In this document: positions 8,062-15,900 of the stretch, piece after piece
Numbering within the stretch: the stretch's first letter is position 1
Layout: each line of letters starts with the position of its first letter
From: Gemmatimonadaceae bacterium
Lineage (GTDB): Bacteria; Gemmatimonadota; Gemmatimonadetes; Gemmatimonadales; Gemmatimonadaceae
Direction: 5' to 3'
Assembly: GCA_025450035.1 (NCBI GenBank)
Contig: JANWIF010000135.1
Coordinates: forward strand, 1 to 34,617
DNA length: 34,617 nucleotides
Translations under genes and position numbers: made by a program
Notes under the pieces: model-generated
Database searches by the model: none
The model's input: the letters and a program-made list of their open reading frames with translations, nothing else
What the model was told of the DNA's origin: nothing

Positions 8062-8198
8062 GACCACCTCCGATTTTTGATATGTCTCCCACACCCCGCT
8101 GTTCGGGGATCCCTCAGGCCCGAATGATCGCGGCCCGTAACGTGCGCCGGCCAGAGTCTCGCCGTACCAGCCGCGCGTACACGTGTTTGACTAGTGAT

Positions 8199-8549
8199 TC
8201 AGCGTCGCGCGCGTTGGAGAAAATCCCTTAGTGCAACGGCATTGTTGTGTTCCGTATCATGAGAGCTGAAGATGAGTGTCACCGTCCCGCGCCTTACCGC
8301 CTGGCGCAGGGGTGACAGCGCATCCTCATTCTGTTTGAGTTCGGCAAAGTAGCGGGTGCGGAACTCTGCCCACCTATCCGGATCGTGGTGAAACCACTTG
8401 CGCAGGGCGGTACTGGGCGCCACGTCCTTGAGCCATCCGTCGAGCGGCAGCGTCGCCTTGGCCACACCGCGCGGCCACAACCGCTCGACCAGGAAGCGAG
8501 ACCCGTCGTTGGTGGCCGGCGCATCGTACGCACGCTTCAATTTGATCAT
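8199..8549 (-). CDS. DUF488 family protein
   Basis: 116 residues, full length for the compact DUF488 family. Typical segments are IKLKRAYDAP near the start, RFLVERLWPRGV (residues 18-29), LRKWFHHDPDRWAEF (about 49-63), a FRTRYFAEL helix, and a closing TLIFSSHDTEHNNA strand and helix. Family members are cytoplasmic and uncharacterised. The ATG at 8549 overlaps the TGA of the upstream MmgE/PrpD remnant (ATGA), so it was probably once translated in tandem with that gene and may now depend on readthrough transcription. Confidence 0.8.
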   Translation of the reverse strand: MIKLKRAYDAPATNDGSRFLVERLWPRGVAKATLPLDGWLKDVAPSTALRKWFHHDPDRWAEFRTRYFAELKQNEDALSPLRQAVRRGTVTLIFSSHDTEHNNAVALRDFLQRARR

Positions 8550-9463
8550 CGGTTACTCTCCTCCGCGGGTATGGGGACGCGCACCTCCGCGAGCAATTGA
8601 GTCAGGTCGTCGACCCTGCGCCATTCAAGCTCGTCGATGACGGTTACGAGGCGAGCCCGGAGGTCCGCAGTCGTGAAGGGTTCAGCGAGGATCGTGAACT
8701 TCGCGCAAGCCTGGTCCCACGACATCGGATGTGTGAAGAACCCTGGATAATCGTGCATCTCTCTTGTGAGGGTATGTCCGTTGTTGAGCACAACCGTGAT
8801 GCGGCAGGGCATCTCGTCCGGGAAGCGCTTCGAGTAGTCCGCGTTCGCGTGGACGACGACTCGGCAGAGGAGTTCCTGCACATCGCGGCGTCGGATGCGC
8901 TCCGGCGCGTATTGTTCCGGCATCACCGCGCCATCCAGTACCGCGACCGCCAGGAGGTACGCAGGCTATGATCGGCCTCCTCCTTCGTGAACACCAGCGT
9001 CTTGTCACCCTCCTCGCCGCCGCCGATGATCCGATACGCGACATCGAAGATCTCGAGATCGATTCGTTCCAGTTGGGCTGCCGTTAGAGACACACCGGCC
9101 GCCGCGGCCAACGCGAGTTGGACGGTGTGATCGAAGCCGCGATTCCTCACGGGCGCCACGTCGCTGAGACGGCACCGCACGTGATATGAGGTAGCAAGCG
9201 CGGGCGGCCATGCCACCGCCGATGAGCGTGCAGCCCGTCGCGGGCGGAAACGCGCCGACGTACTTCCGCACCGGACCCACGGGCGGTCCCTCCAGGGCGC
9301 CGATGGCGCAGCCTAACGCGCCGAGCACGCGAATCCTCAACTGCGACCGCACGGTGTCCGTCAGATCCTCGTAGGTCGTGGCGGCAACGAAGGCCGCCAA
9401 TTGCTCCACAACGGTCACCGGCTCTCTCGCGCTCTGGGGATATTGCAAGTGGTCACGCCGGCT
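8546..9463 (-). pseudogene. Decayed MmgE/PrpD (2-methylcitrate dehydratase-like) gene
   Basis: Remnants of one MmgE/PrpD protein appear in order across three frames. The N-terminal part (VVEQLAAFVAATTYEDL, IRVLGALGCAIGALEGPP, CTLIGGG) covers about 9454-9212. A frame change with loss of roughly 60 residues leads to YHVRCRLSDVAPVRNRGFDH and then AAAAGVS. Another large internal gap jumps to LERIDLEIFDVAYRIIGGGE. A one-base loss near 8963 moves into the frame of AVLDGAVMPEQYAPERIRRR and the C-terminus ending at 8546. About 300 codons remain against roughly 450-480 in the family, so activity is very unlikely. The exact 5' end is uncertain. Confidence 0.72.
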
Positions 9464-9546
9464 GCTTGAGCGCAATCGCACGGACGTACTGCCTGTCGGG
9501 ATGAACGTACGCACGGCGCGCACGTGGCGACGTGCGTAGTAGTGCA

Positions 9547-9584
9547 TGGTACGATCAGACCATTTCGCGCTGCGCATCGTACCA
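9547..9584. promoter_or_regulatory. Inverted repeat upstream of xoxF
   Basis: A perfect 9-bp inverted repeat, TGGTACGAT (9547-9555) and ATCGTACCA (9576-9584), separated by 20 bases. It ends about 80 bases before the xoxF start. The spacing puts the half-sites about 29 bp apart, near three helical turns, which suits a dimeric or looping regulator. No good -35/-10 pair is evident nearby, so an activated promoter is possible. Role inferred from position. Confidence 0.45.
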
Positions 9585-9663
9585 GGCAGGATTCCAGTAG
9601 ACATACCGATGATGAGGCCGGGTCACGCTTCGCGTCGTCTCATCTCCGCGAAGGAGGAATGCA

Positions 9664-11604
9664 ATGCAGCCCATGATGTCGCAGCACGAATCAGGTCGAG
9701 GCCCGTGTCACCACGCTGGACACGACGGACATGCCGTTGCCCCGGGCGCACCCGCGGGCCGATTATCGTTAGGCATGGCGGGGCTTGCGCTTAGCGCGCT
9801 GATCGGTGCGTTGGTATGGGGCGCCGCGGCACAGGCGCAAGCGACGCTTGCCGTCATCGCGCCGCACAGCGTCAATGCGCGTGCCGCGACTGCCGGCCCG
9901 CCAGGCGACAGCGCGGGCACGTGGGTGTCGCCGGGGAAGGATTACGCCAACACGCGCTACAGCACGCTCGATAAGATCACGACGGCCAACGTCGGCCAAC
10001 TCAAGGAAGTGTGGAACTACACCACCGGTATCCAGGATGGCCACGAGGGTCAGCCGTTAGTCGTGAATGGCACGATGTACATCGTCACGCCGTTTCCCGA
10101 CAAGCTCATTGCCTTCGACCTGACTAAGCCCGGACCGGCGAAGAAGTGGGAATACGACCCCCCGGTGGATCCCGTGGCGTTCGGGAAGGCGTGCTGCGAT
10201 GATGTGAACCGCGGCGCTTCGTATGCCGATGGCAAGATCGTGTTCAACACGCTGGACAACCACACCGTGGCGGTGGATGCCACGACCGGCAAGCTGGTCT
10301 GGAGCACCAAACTCGGCGATCCTAACACGGGCGAGACCATGACCATGGCGCCGCTCATCGTGAATGGGAAAGTGATCGTGGGTGACAGCGGCGGCGAGAT
10401 GGCCGTGTGGGGGTGGGCGCAGGCGTTGGATCTCAAGACCGGCCGTGTGCTCTGGCGCGCACGAAATACCGGGCCCGACCGGGACGTGCTGATTGGTCCG
10501 AAATTCAAGCCGTTCTACCCATGGATGCAGGGAAAGGATCTGGGCGTGACCAGCTGGCGCGGCCAGCAATGGAAAATCGGAGGAGCCGCGTCGTGGGGTT
10601 GGGTGAGCTATGATCCGGAACTCGACCTCATCTACTTCGGCACGTCGAACCCCGGCGTCTGGAACCCCGACATGCGACCCGGCGACAACCTCTGGTCCAC
10701 CACCATCTGGGCCCGCGACCCGAATACCGGTGAGGCCCGTTGGGCGTACCAGATGACGCCGCACGACCAGTGGGACTATGATGGAGTGAACGAGGATATC
10801 TTGGCCGACCTGCCGATCAACGGCACGATGCGCAAAGTGCTCGTCCACTTCGACCGGAACGGGTTCGGGTACACGATCGATCGCGCCACCGGCGAGGTGC
10901 TCGTGGCGGAGCCATTCAAGACGGTGAATTGGGCGTCGAAGGTGGACCTCACCACCGGCCGCCCGGTGCTCAACCCGGACAAAGAGACGCATCAAGGCCG
11001 CCTAACCAAGGACATCTGCCCATCGTCCTCGGGTGCAAAGGATGAACAGCCCGCGGCCTACTCACCGCAGACGAAACTCTTCTACGTGCCATCCACAAAC
11101 CTGTGCATGGACTACGGCGGGATCGAGGCCAGGTACATCTCGGGCACACCCTACGTTGGCGCGGCGGTACGGATGTACGCCGGCCCGGGCGGAAACGGCG
11201 CCCGCGGTGAGTTCCTGGCGTGGGACGCCGCCACCGGGAAGAAGGTATGGGGCATCACCGAGAAGTTCCCGGTGTGGAGCGGGACGCTGGTAACGGCGGG
11301 CGGCATCGTGTTCTACGGCACGCTCGATGGCGATTTCAAGGCAGTCGACGCGAAGACCGGCGGCGTCCTCTGGAAGACGCACTTCGAATCGGGGATCGTC
11401 GGGAATCCCATCACGTACACGGGCACCGACGGAAAGCAGTACATCGCGGTGTACTCGGGCGTGGGCGGTTGGATGGGAGCGATCGTGCCCGGTCATCTGT
11501 CGATCGATGATCCCTGGGCGGCGCTCGGCGCCGTGGGCGCGGTTCCCGACCTGCCGAGCGTGACCAAGCCCGGTGGGACGCTCCACGTGTTCGCCTTACA
11601 GTAG
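9664..11604 (+). CDS. xoxF: Lanthanide-type PQQ-dependent methanol/alcohol dehydrogenase (XoxF-like)
   Basis: 646 residues; eight-bladed quinoprotein dehydrogenase of the periplasm that oxidises methanol or small alcohols with PQQ. Seen: the vicinal disulfide pair Cys177-Cys178 (KACCDDVN), repeated tryptophan-docking segments, and HDQWDYDGVNE with catalytic Asp371 and a second Asp at 373. In this family the second Asp (D-x-D) marks the lanthanide-using XoxF/ExaF type, whereas calcium-type MxaF has Ala there. The start follows GGAGGA at 9653-9658. The signal sequence (about residues 36-60, ending AAAQAQA) is preceded by an unusual His-rich tail (CHHAGHDGHA). It heads an operon with xoxJ, xoxG and an oxidase. 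Substrate not determinable; methanol is most likely from the gene set. Confidence 0.92.
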   Translation: MQPMMSQHESGRGPCHHAGHDGHAVAPGAPAGRLSLGMAGLALSALIGALVWGAAAQAQATLAVIAPHSVNARAATAGPPGDSAGTWVSPGKDYANTRYSTLDKITTANVGQLKEVWNYTTGIQDGHEGQPLVVNGTMYIVTPFPDKLIAFDLTKPGPAKKWEYDPPVDPVAFGKACCDDVNRGASYADGKIVFNTLDNHTVAVDATTGKLVWSTKLGDPNTGETMTMAPLIVNGKVIVGDSGGEMAVWGWAQALDLKTGRVLWRARNTGPDRDVLIGPKFKPFYPWMQGKDLGVTSWRGQQWKIGGAASWGWVSYDPELDLIYFGTSNPGVWNPDMRPGDNLWSTTIWARDPNTGEARWAYQMTPHDQWDYDGVNEDILADLPINGTMRKVLVHFDRNGFGYTIDRATGEVLVAEPFKTVNWASKVDLTTGRPVLNPDKETHQGRLTKDICPSSSGAKDEQPAAYSPQTKLFYVPSTNLCMDYGGIEARYISGTPYVGAAVRMYAGPGGNGARGEFLAWDAATGKKVWGITEKFPVWSGTLVTAGGIVFYGTLDGDFKAVDAKTGGVLWKTHFESGIVGNPITYTGTDGKQYIAVYSGVGGWMGAIVPGHLSIDDPWAALGAVGAVPDLPSVTKPGGTLHVFALQ

Positions 11605-11634
11605 GCCTAACGGTACGAACGGCCGGAGATGACC

Positions 11635-12555
11635 ATGCATGTCCGTGGAGGATTGGCGTTGATGGCGATGGCGGGGCTGGCATTGGCCGGTCCCCCGCTC
11701 CAGGCCCAACCGGCCGCTGCGGCCGCAGAGCCGGCCGCGGCGCCGCGTAGGTTCCGCGTCTGTGCGGATCCGAACAACATGCCCTTCTCCAACTCGCAGC
11801 GGGACGGCTTCGAGAACAAGATCGCCGAGCTCCTGGCGCACGATCTTGGCCTGCCTGTGGAATACGCGTGGCTCCCCCAAGGTCGCGGATTCGTTCGGAA
11901 AACGCTCAACGCCGGACTGTGCGATGTGATCATGGGCGTGCCGCACGAGTACGACATGGTACGCACCACGCGTCCCTACTTCCGGTCCACGTACGCATTC
12001 GTGTATCGCACGGGCAGCCCGTATGCCGTGCGAACAATGGATGACTCGGTACTTCATCGCCTGCGCATCGGCATTCACGTCATCGGCGATGACTACCAGA
12101 ACACTCCGCCCGCGGAAGCACTCGCGGCGCGCGGCATCATCGACAACGTCGTCGGGTTTCCAATTTTCGGCGACTACGCCAAACCCGACCCCGCCGCCGC
12201 GATCATCCAGGCGGTCGCGCGCGACAGTATCGACGTCGCCATTGTCTGGGGCCCGTTCGCCGGCTACTTCGCGACACGCACGCAGGTGCCGCTGACGATG
12301 GTGCCGCTCGAACATGCCGTGGATGCTTCGGGCCAGCCGTTCGCATACGACATTTCGCTTGGTGTTCGGCGCGCTGATTCCGCGTTCGCCGTGCTGCTCG
12401 ACTCGCTGCTGGTGCGCAATCGCTCAGCCATCACGGATATTCTGCGGACGTACGGAGTGCCGCTGCTCCCCCCCCCCGTCACATCGACGGAGTCGGCGGC
12501 CGGCCAGCGGCGTCTAACTATGCCTGCATCTCACTCATCTCCAACAAAAGAATGA
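11635..12555 (+). CDS. xoxJ: XoxJ/MxaJ-like periplasmic binding protein
   Basis: 306 residues from the ATG at 11635, favoured over the ATG at 11629 because GGAG lies directly before 11629 and 6 bases before 11635. Residues 1-23 are a signal peptide (LALMAMAGLALAGPPLQAQ). The mature part begins RFRVCADPNNMPFSNSQRDG, the hallmark of quinoprotein-dehydrogenase-associated solute-binding proteins. Further matches are WLPQGRGFVRKTLNAG, CDVIMGVPHEYDM and TRPYFRSTYAFVYRTG. XoxJ is thought to help activate or load the dehydrogenase in the periplasm rather than feed a transporter. It lies 30 bases after xoxF and overlaps the next gene by 4. A 10-base C run sits near its 3' end (12468-12477). Confidence 0.88.
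   Translation: MHVRGGLALMAMAGLALAGPPLQAQPAAAAAEPAAAPRRFRVCADPNNMPFSNSQRDGFENKIAELLAHDLGLPVEYAWLPQGRGFVRKTLNAGLCDVIMGVPHEYDMVRTTRPYFRSTYAFVYRTGSPYAVRTMDDSVLHRLRIGIHVIGDDYQNTPPAEALAARGIIDNVVGFPIFGDYAKPDPAAAIIQAVARDSIDVAIVWGPFAGYFATRTQVPLTMVPLEHAVDASGQPFAYDISLGVRRADSAFAVLLDSLLVRNRSAITDILRTYGVPLLPPPVTSTESAAGQRRLTMPASHSSPTKE
12468..12477 (+). repeat. Ten-base C homopolymer in the 3' end of xoxJ
   Basis: Ten consecutive C bases encode the Leu-Pro-Pro-Pro part of VPLLPPPVTS, about 26 codons before the xoxJ stop. Slippage would change only the C-terminus but would also uncouple the overlapping start of the cytochrome gene. Confidence 0.9.
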
Positions 12556-13052
12556 GGAAGACCGCTATGTCCTCTTCAGCAAACAGAGTCATCCCTGCCT
12601 TGTGCGCCGCGACGCTGCTCGTTCTGGCTGTCGCCTGCAAAGGCAAGGAAGGCGCGGCGCCCGCGACCGAAGGCACCGCTGCCTCGACCACGGCGATGGA
12701 TACGTCGCTGGGGCACGAGGCGCTGCATCCATTTAGTGGAGACACCGTGATGGCGAACGCCGGACGGCTGGTGTTTCTCCAGCATAACTGCTACAGTTGC
12801 CACGGCGGACTCGCCGGCGGCGCCATGGGACCGAGCCTACGTGACACCACGTGGAAGTACGGAGGCGCCGATTCGCTGATCTTCCGATCCATCCACGACG
12901 GACGCCCAATGGGAATGCCCGCATGGGGAAACCAGCTCTCCACGCAAGAGATCGACGACATCATCACGTACATTCACTCGTTGCGTACGCCCGCCGAGCC
13001 GCAGTTTTTCTTCTGGTCGCAGATGGCCTCCGGGAAGGCCGGCAGAACGTGA
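12552..13052 (+). CDS. xoxG: XoxG-like cytochrome c lipoprotein
   Basis: 166 residues. The start at 12552 overlaps the xoxJ stop (ATGA); an ATG at 12567 behind GAGGAAG is an equally good or better start. A lipoprotein signal (ATLLVLAVAC, Cys29) is followed by an Ala/Thr linker and one cytochrome c domain. The heme-binding CYSCH is at 80-84 and the distal Met is in GRPMGMPAWG (Met120/122). The C-terminal helix is EIDDIITYIHSL. By position and type it should accept electrons from the dehydrogenase in the periplasm and pass them to the oxidase encoded next; lipid anchoring would keep it at a membrane. The XoxG assignment rests on context more than on unique motifs. Confidence 0.8.
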   Translation: MRKTAMSSSANRVIPALCAATLLVLAVACKGKEGAAPATEGTAASTTAMDTSLGHEALHPFSGDTVMANAGRLVFLQHNCYSCHGGLAGGAMGPSLRDTTWKYGGADSLIFRSIHDGRPMGMPAWGNQLSTQEIDDIITYIHSLRTPAEPQFFFWSQMASGKAGRT

Positions 13053-13058
13053 TATGAC

Positions 13059-13598
13059 GTGAACCCGCATCTCGTCCTCGCGGCCCTCCTTGCGCTCGGC
13101 ACCATCTGGACCGCCGCATGGGCGACGATTCTCGTGCGGTCGAAACGGGCGATACCGTTAGACTCGCTCGAGCGATCGGAGTCTCGCGTGCGGGTCGGCT
13201 TGCTGATTGCGTTCGGCGCCGTTGGCATCGCCCTCTTTGTCCTCTCGTTCCGATGGCTGCCGTACCGGGACACGCGGGTCGCCGAATTCGGCGCGCCGAA
13301 GATCGACGTCAAGGTGGTCGGCGTGCAGTGGGGATGGTCGCTCTCGCGCGACCGCCTGCCCGCCGGCGTTCCCATCGAGTTTGCCGTCAACTCGGTCGAC
13401 GTGAATCATGACTTCGGCATCTATGATCCGGAGGGCACGCTGCTCGGCCAGGTACAGGTGATGCCCGGATACACCAATCGGCTCATCTATGTATTTCGGC
13501 GACCCGGGACGTACACCATTCGATGTCTGGAGTACTGCGGCCTGGGCCATCACACGATGATCATTCCGCTCACGGTCACGGCGGCAACGACGAAATGA
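13059..13598 (+). CDS. coxB: Cytochrome c oxidase subunit II (CuA)
   Basis: 179 residues from the GTG at 13059, six bases after the cytochrome stop. Two N-terminal membrane helices (about 5-27 and 46-68) are followed by a cupredoxin domain. The full CuA ligand set is visible: His117 in DVNHDFG, then Cys156, Glu158, Cys160, His164 and Met167 in RCLEYCGLGHHTM. It receives electrons from cytochrome c at the periplasmic face and passes them to subunit I. The compact size and lack of a heme c domain resemble the short subunit II of B-type or alternative oxidases. The stop overlaps the subunit I start (ATGA). No subunit III gene is present. Confidence 0.9.
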   Translation: MNPHLVLAALLALGTIWTAAWATILVRSKRAIPLDSLERSESRVRVGLLIAFGAVGIALFVLSFRWLPYRDTRVAEFGAPKIDVKVVGVQWGWSLSRDRLPAGVPIEFAVNSVDVNHDFGIYDPEGTLLGQVQVMPGYTNRLIYVFRRPGTYTIRCLEYCGLGHHTMIIPLTVTAATTK

Positions 13599-15088
13599 CG
13601 ACGCCGTCGCGAACGCTCGCCGCTTCGGACGGGGGCGTTCTCCGTGCCGCCATCGCCTACATGCTGGCTGGCTTCGGCGGATTCCTGCTGATGGGATTGC
13701 TCGGTCTCCTGATGCGCCTCGATCAGGGTGGACTGCTGGCGATGCCGCCGCAGTGGTTTTACCGGATCATGACGCTCCACGGCAGCGGCATGGTCGCGTC
13801 CGTGCTGCTCGCGGCGCTGGGCGGTCTGGCCGCCGCAGTGAGCGAGACCACGCGATTGAGCGCGCGCACGCTCTGGATCGCGTTGCTGATCTATCTCCTC
13901 GGTACCGGGTTCGTGGACTTGGCGACGCTAGTGGGTGGCTTTGCCGGCGGCTGGACCGTGCTGCACCCTCTCCCGTTCGATGCGCGCACATGGACGCTGG
14001 CGGCGGCGCTCCAGATGTACGTCGGATACTTGCTCGTCGCGACCGGCCTTGCCGTGTTCTGTACGCACATATTGGTCGCCACTGCGAGAACGTACGGCGG
14101 CCTCGCGAAGGTGCTTGCTTGGCGCCTCGCGTTCACCGGCCGTCAGCCTGACGGTGCGCTTCCACGGCCAGTAGAACTGATCGCCGCCGTCGTCGCGATC
14201 GATGGAATCATCTGCGCCCTGGCCGGCGCGATCTATCTGCTCCCGCTGTTCGCCCTGGCTGCCGGATTGGTGGGTAACGTCGACGCGCTGTTCGCGAAGA
14301 ATTTCGTGCTGCTGTTTGGCCACACGATCGCGAATCTGAGCATCTATGTTTCAGCCGGCCTCGTGTACGCCGCGCTCCCGCTGTACACGAATCGCGAATG
14401 GAAGACCACGTGGCCCGTCGCCTTCGCGTGGAACCTGGTCATCGTGCTCATGCTGGCGAACTACTCGCATCATCTCTATGCAGATTTTGCCCAACCCCTC
14501 GCCCTCCAGCTCCTTGGTGAGATCGGATCCTACGCCGTCGGCCTGCCGTCGTTCATCGTCACGATCATCGGCGCACTCACACTGATGTACGGCTCCCGCA
14601 TGCGCTGGACCGTGACGACGATTTTTATGGCGCTCGGGCTGTGGGGGTGGGTATTCGGCGGGTTGGGCGCGCTCCTGGACGCCACGATCCCGATCAACCA
14701 GGTGATGCACAACACGATGTGGGTGCCGGCGCACTTCCACACATACTTCCTGCTCGGCGCGGCGGCGTTCTGTTGGGCGTATCTGTACCACGTGGTGGCC
14801 ACGCTCAGCCGTACGCCTGACAGTGGGATCAGCAGGGCGGCGGCATGGCTCTATGGTATCGGCGGCGCTGGATTCGTGCTGATGTTCTTCATCGCGGGAG
14901 CGAACAGCGTTCCACGACGCTACGCCGTCCATCCTCCGCAGTGGCAGATCTATCCCCGGATCGCGGTGCCTTTCGTCTTGTTGCTCACGGTGAGCCTCGC
15001 CTGGCTCACGTGGGACGTGCTGCGGCACATTCGGCCGGCGTGGATCGGTACGAGGGGGGGGGGGGGGGGGAGCGCGAGCGCCGAATGA
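13595..15088 (+). CDS. coxA: Heme-copper oxidase subunit I, non-canonical CuB region
   Basis: 497 residues from the ATG overlapping the coxB stop; about 12-13 membrane helices. Ligands seen: His62 (LHGSGM, low-spin heme), His243 (first CuB ligand), His292-His293 (SHHLYADF, CuB) and His380/His382 (VPAHFHTYF, the two heme ligands). So the core of an oxygen-reducing oxidase is complete. The helix VI motif is GHTIANLSIY rather than H-P-x-V-Y, so the residue normally cross-linked to the CuB histidine (His+4 Tyr) is Asn247. Tyr251 lies one turn further. This suggests an uncommon oxidase subfamily. The C-terminal tail is encoded by a 17-base G run. ATGA overlap with ctaG. Confidence 0.88.
   Translation: MTTPSRTLAASDGGVLRAAIAYMLAGFGGFLLMGLLGLLMRLDQGGLLAMPPQWFYRIMTLHGSGMVASVLLAALGGLAAAVSETTRLSARTLWIALLIYLLGTGFVDLATLVGGFAGGWTVLHPLPFDARTWTLAAALQMYVGYLLVATGLAVFCTHILVATARTYGGLAKVLAWRLAFTGRQPDGALPRPVELIAAVVAIDGIICALAGAIYLLPLFALAAGLVGNVDALFAKNFVLLFGHTIANLSIYVSAGLVYAALPLYTNREWKTTWPVAFAWNLVIVLMLANYSHHLYADFAQPLALQLLGEIGSYAVGLPSFIVTIIGALTLMYGSRMRWTVTTIFMALGLWGWVFGGLGALLDATIPINQVMHNTMWVPAHFHTYFLLGAAAFCWAYLYHVVATLSRTPDSGISRAAAWLYGIGGAGFVLMFFIAGANSVPRRYAVHPPQWQIYPRIAVPFVLLLTVSLAWLTWDVLRHIRPAWIGTRGGGGGSASAE
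15054..15070 (+). repeat. Seventeen-base G homopolymer at the end of coxA
   Basis: Seventeen uninterrupted G bases encode the Gly run in the last ten residues of the oxidase subunit, 15 bases before the overlapping coxA stop and ctaG start (15085-15088). Such a run is prone to slipped-strand change, or could be a sequencing or assembly weak point. A length change would move the coxA stop and so alter coupling to ctaG. Confidence 0.9.
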
Positions 15089-15858
15089 TCGGTCCGCCAC
15101 CGGCCACATCGCTCTGGCGCTGGAACTGGGAGGCCCCGGTCGGGATCGCGATCGTGGGCGCCGAGGTTGCCTTCATTGCATGGTGGATCTCCCGACGTGC
15201 GGGAGCGCCGCACACGCGTCCACGGGTGGCAGCGCTCGCGGCGTTCACGGCCGGCCTCGCGGTGATCGGATTGGCCGTCATGTCGCCCGTGGGCGCAAAC
15301 GACGAGCTGTTGCTGACGATGCACATGCTGGAGCACGATCTGCTCATCTGGCTGGCGGCGCCACTGCTGGTGGTGGGGGCGATGCCGCTATTGGATGGCG
15401 GGCGCGAGCTCCCGGCCCGCGCGCGGTCGTTCATCCATTGGGTCACGCATCCCGTTGTTGCGTTAGGCATCTCCAGCATCACGTTATGGATGTGGCACCT
15501 GCCCTTGGCGTATGACCTGGCACTGCAGAGCGAGGCCGTGCACGGGCTCGAGCACGCGTCCTTCCTGGGCGTGTACCTGCTCTATTGGTGGCCGCTCATG
15601 GCGCCCGCATCGCGCACGCCCTGGCTTCACGGCAACGCCGCGCGCTTCGGATACCTGCTGGCGGGAGCGACGCAGTCGGCGTTACTCGCGTCGCTGATTA
15701 CGTTCCATCGCGATGTGCTGTACGCGTCATACGCGGTCGCGCCCCGCGTCACGGCGCTATCGCCGCTCGCGGATCAGCGCCTGGCGGGAATGCTCATGCT
15801 CATCCCCGGAGTTGTGGTCTACACCTTCGCGGCGATGTACCTGCTGCGGGAGGAGTGA
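15085..15858 (+). CDS. ctaG: Cytochrome c oxidase assembly protein, caa3-type CtaG family
   Basis: 257 residues with about seven membrane segments. Family landmarks are TMHMLEHDLLIWLAAPLLV (about 70-90), a WMWHLPLAYDLAL helix near 138, LEHASFLGVYLLYWWPL and the closing PGVVVYTFAAMYLL. The conserved His residues fit a copper-handling role. CtaG-type proteins help insert copper into the CuB or CuA site of the oxidase; here it immediately follows the two oxidase genes, supporting that partner. The start overlaps the coxA stop just after the G run. It is the last gene of the xox-cox operon and its stop lies in a hairpin. Confidence 0.88.
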   Translation: MIGPPPATSLWRWNWEAPVGIAIVGAEVAFIAWWISRRAGAPHTRPRVAALAAFTAGLAVIGLAVMSPVGANDELLLTMHMLEHDLLIWLAAPLLVVGAMPLLDGGRELPARARSFIHWVTHPVVALGISSITLWMWHLPLAYDLALQSEAVHGLEHASFLGVYLLYWWPLMAPASRTPWLHGNAARFGYLLAGATQSALLASLITFHRDVLYASYAVAPRVTALSPLADQRLAGMLMLIPGVVVYTFAAMYLLREE

Positions 15859-15883
15859 GCGCGCACTGACTGCCGCGCGCTCA
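15856..15883. terminator. Hairpin at the end of the xox-cox operon
   Basis: A perfect 9-bp inverted repeat, TGAGCGCGC (15856-15864) and GCGCGCTCA (15875-15883), with a 10-base loop. It starts within the ctaG stop codon and lies between convergent genes. There is no T run, so it may act in either direction as a structural or Rho-aided terminator. Confidence 0.6.
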
Positions 15884-15900
15884 CTGCGGCGACGGTCCAG

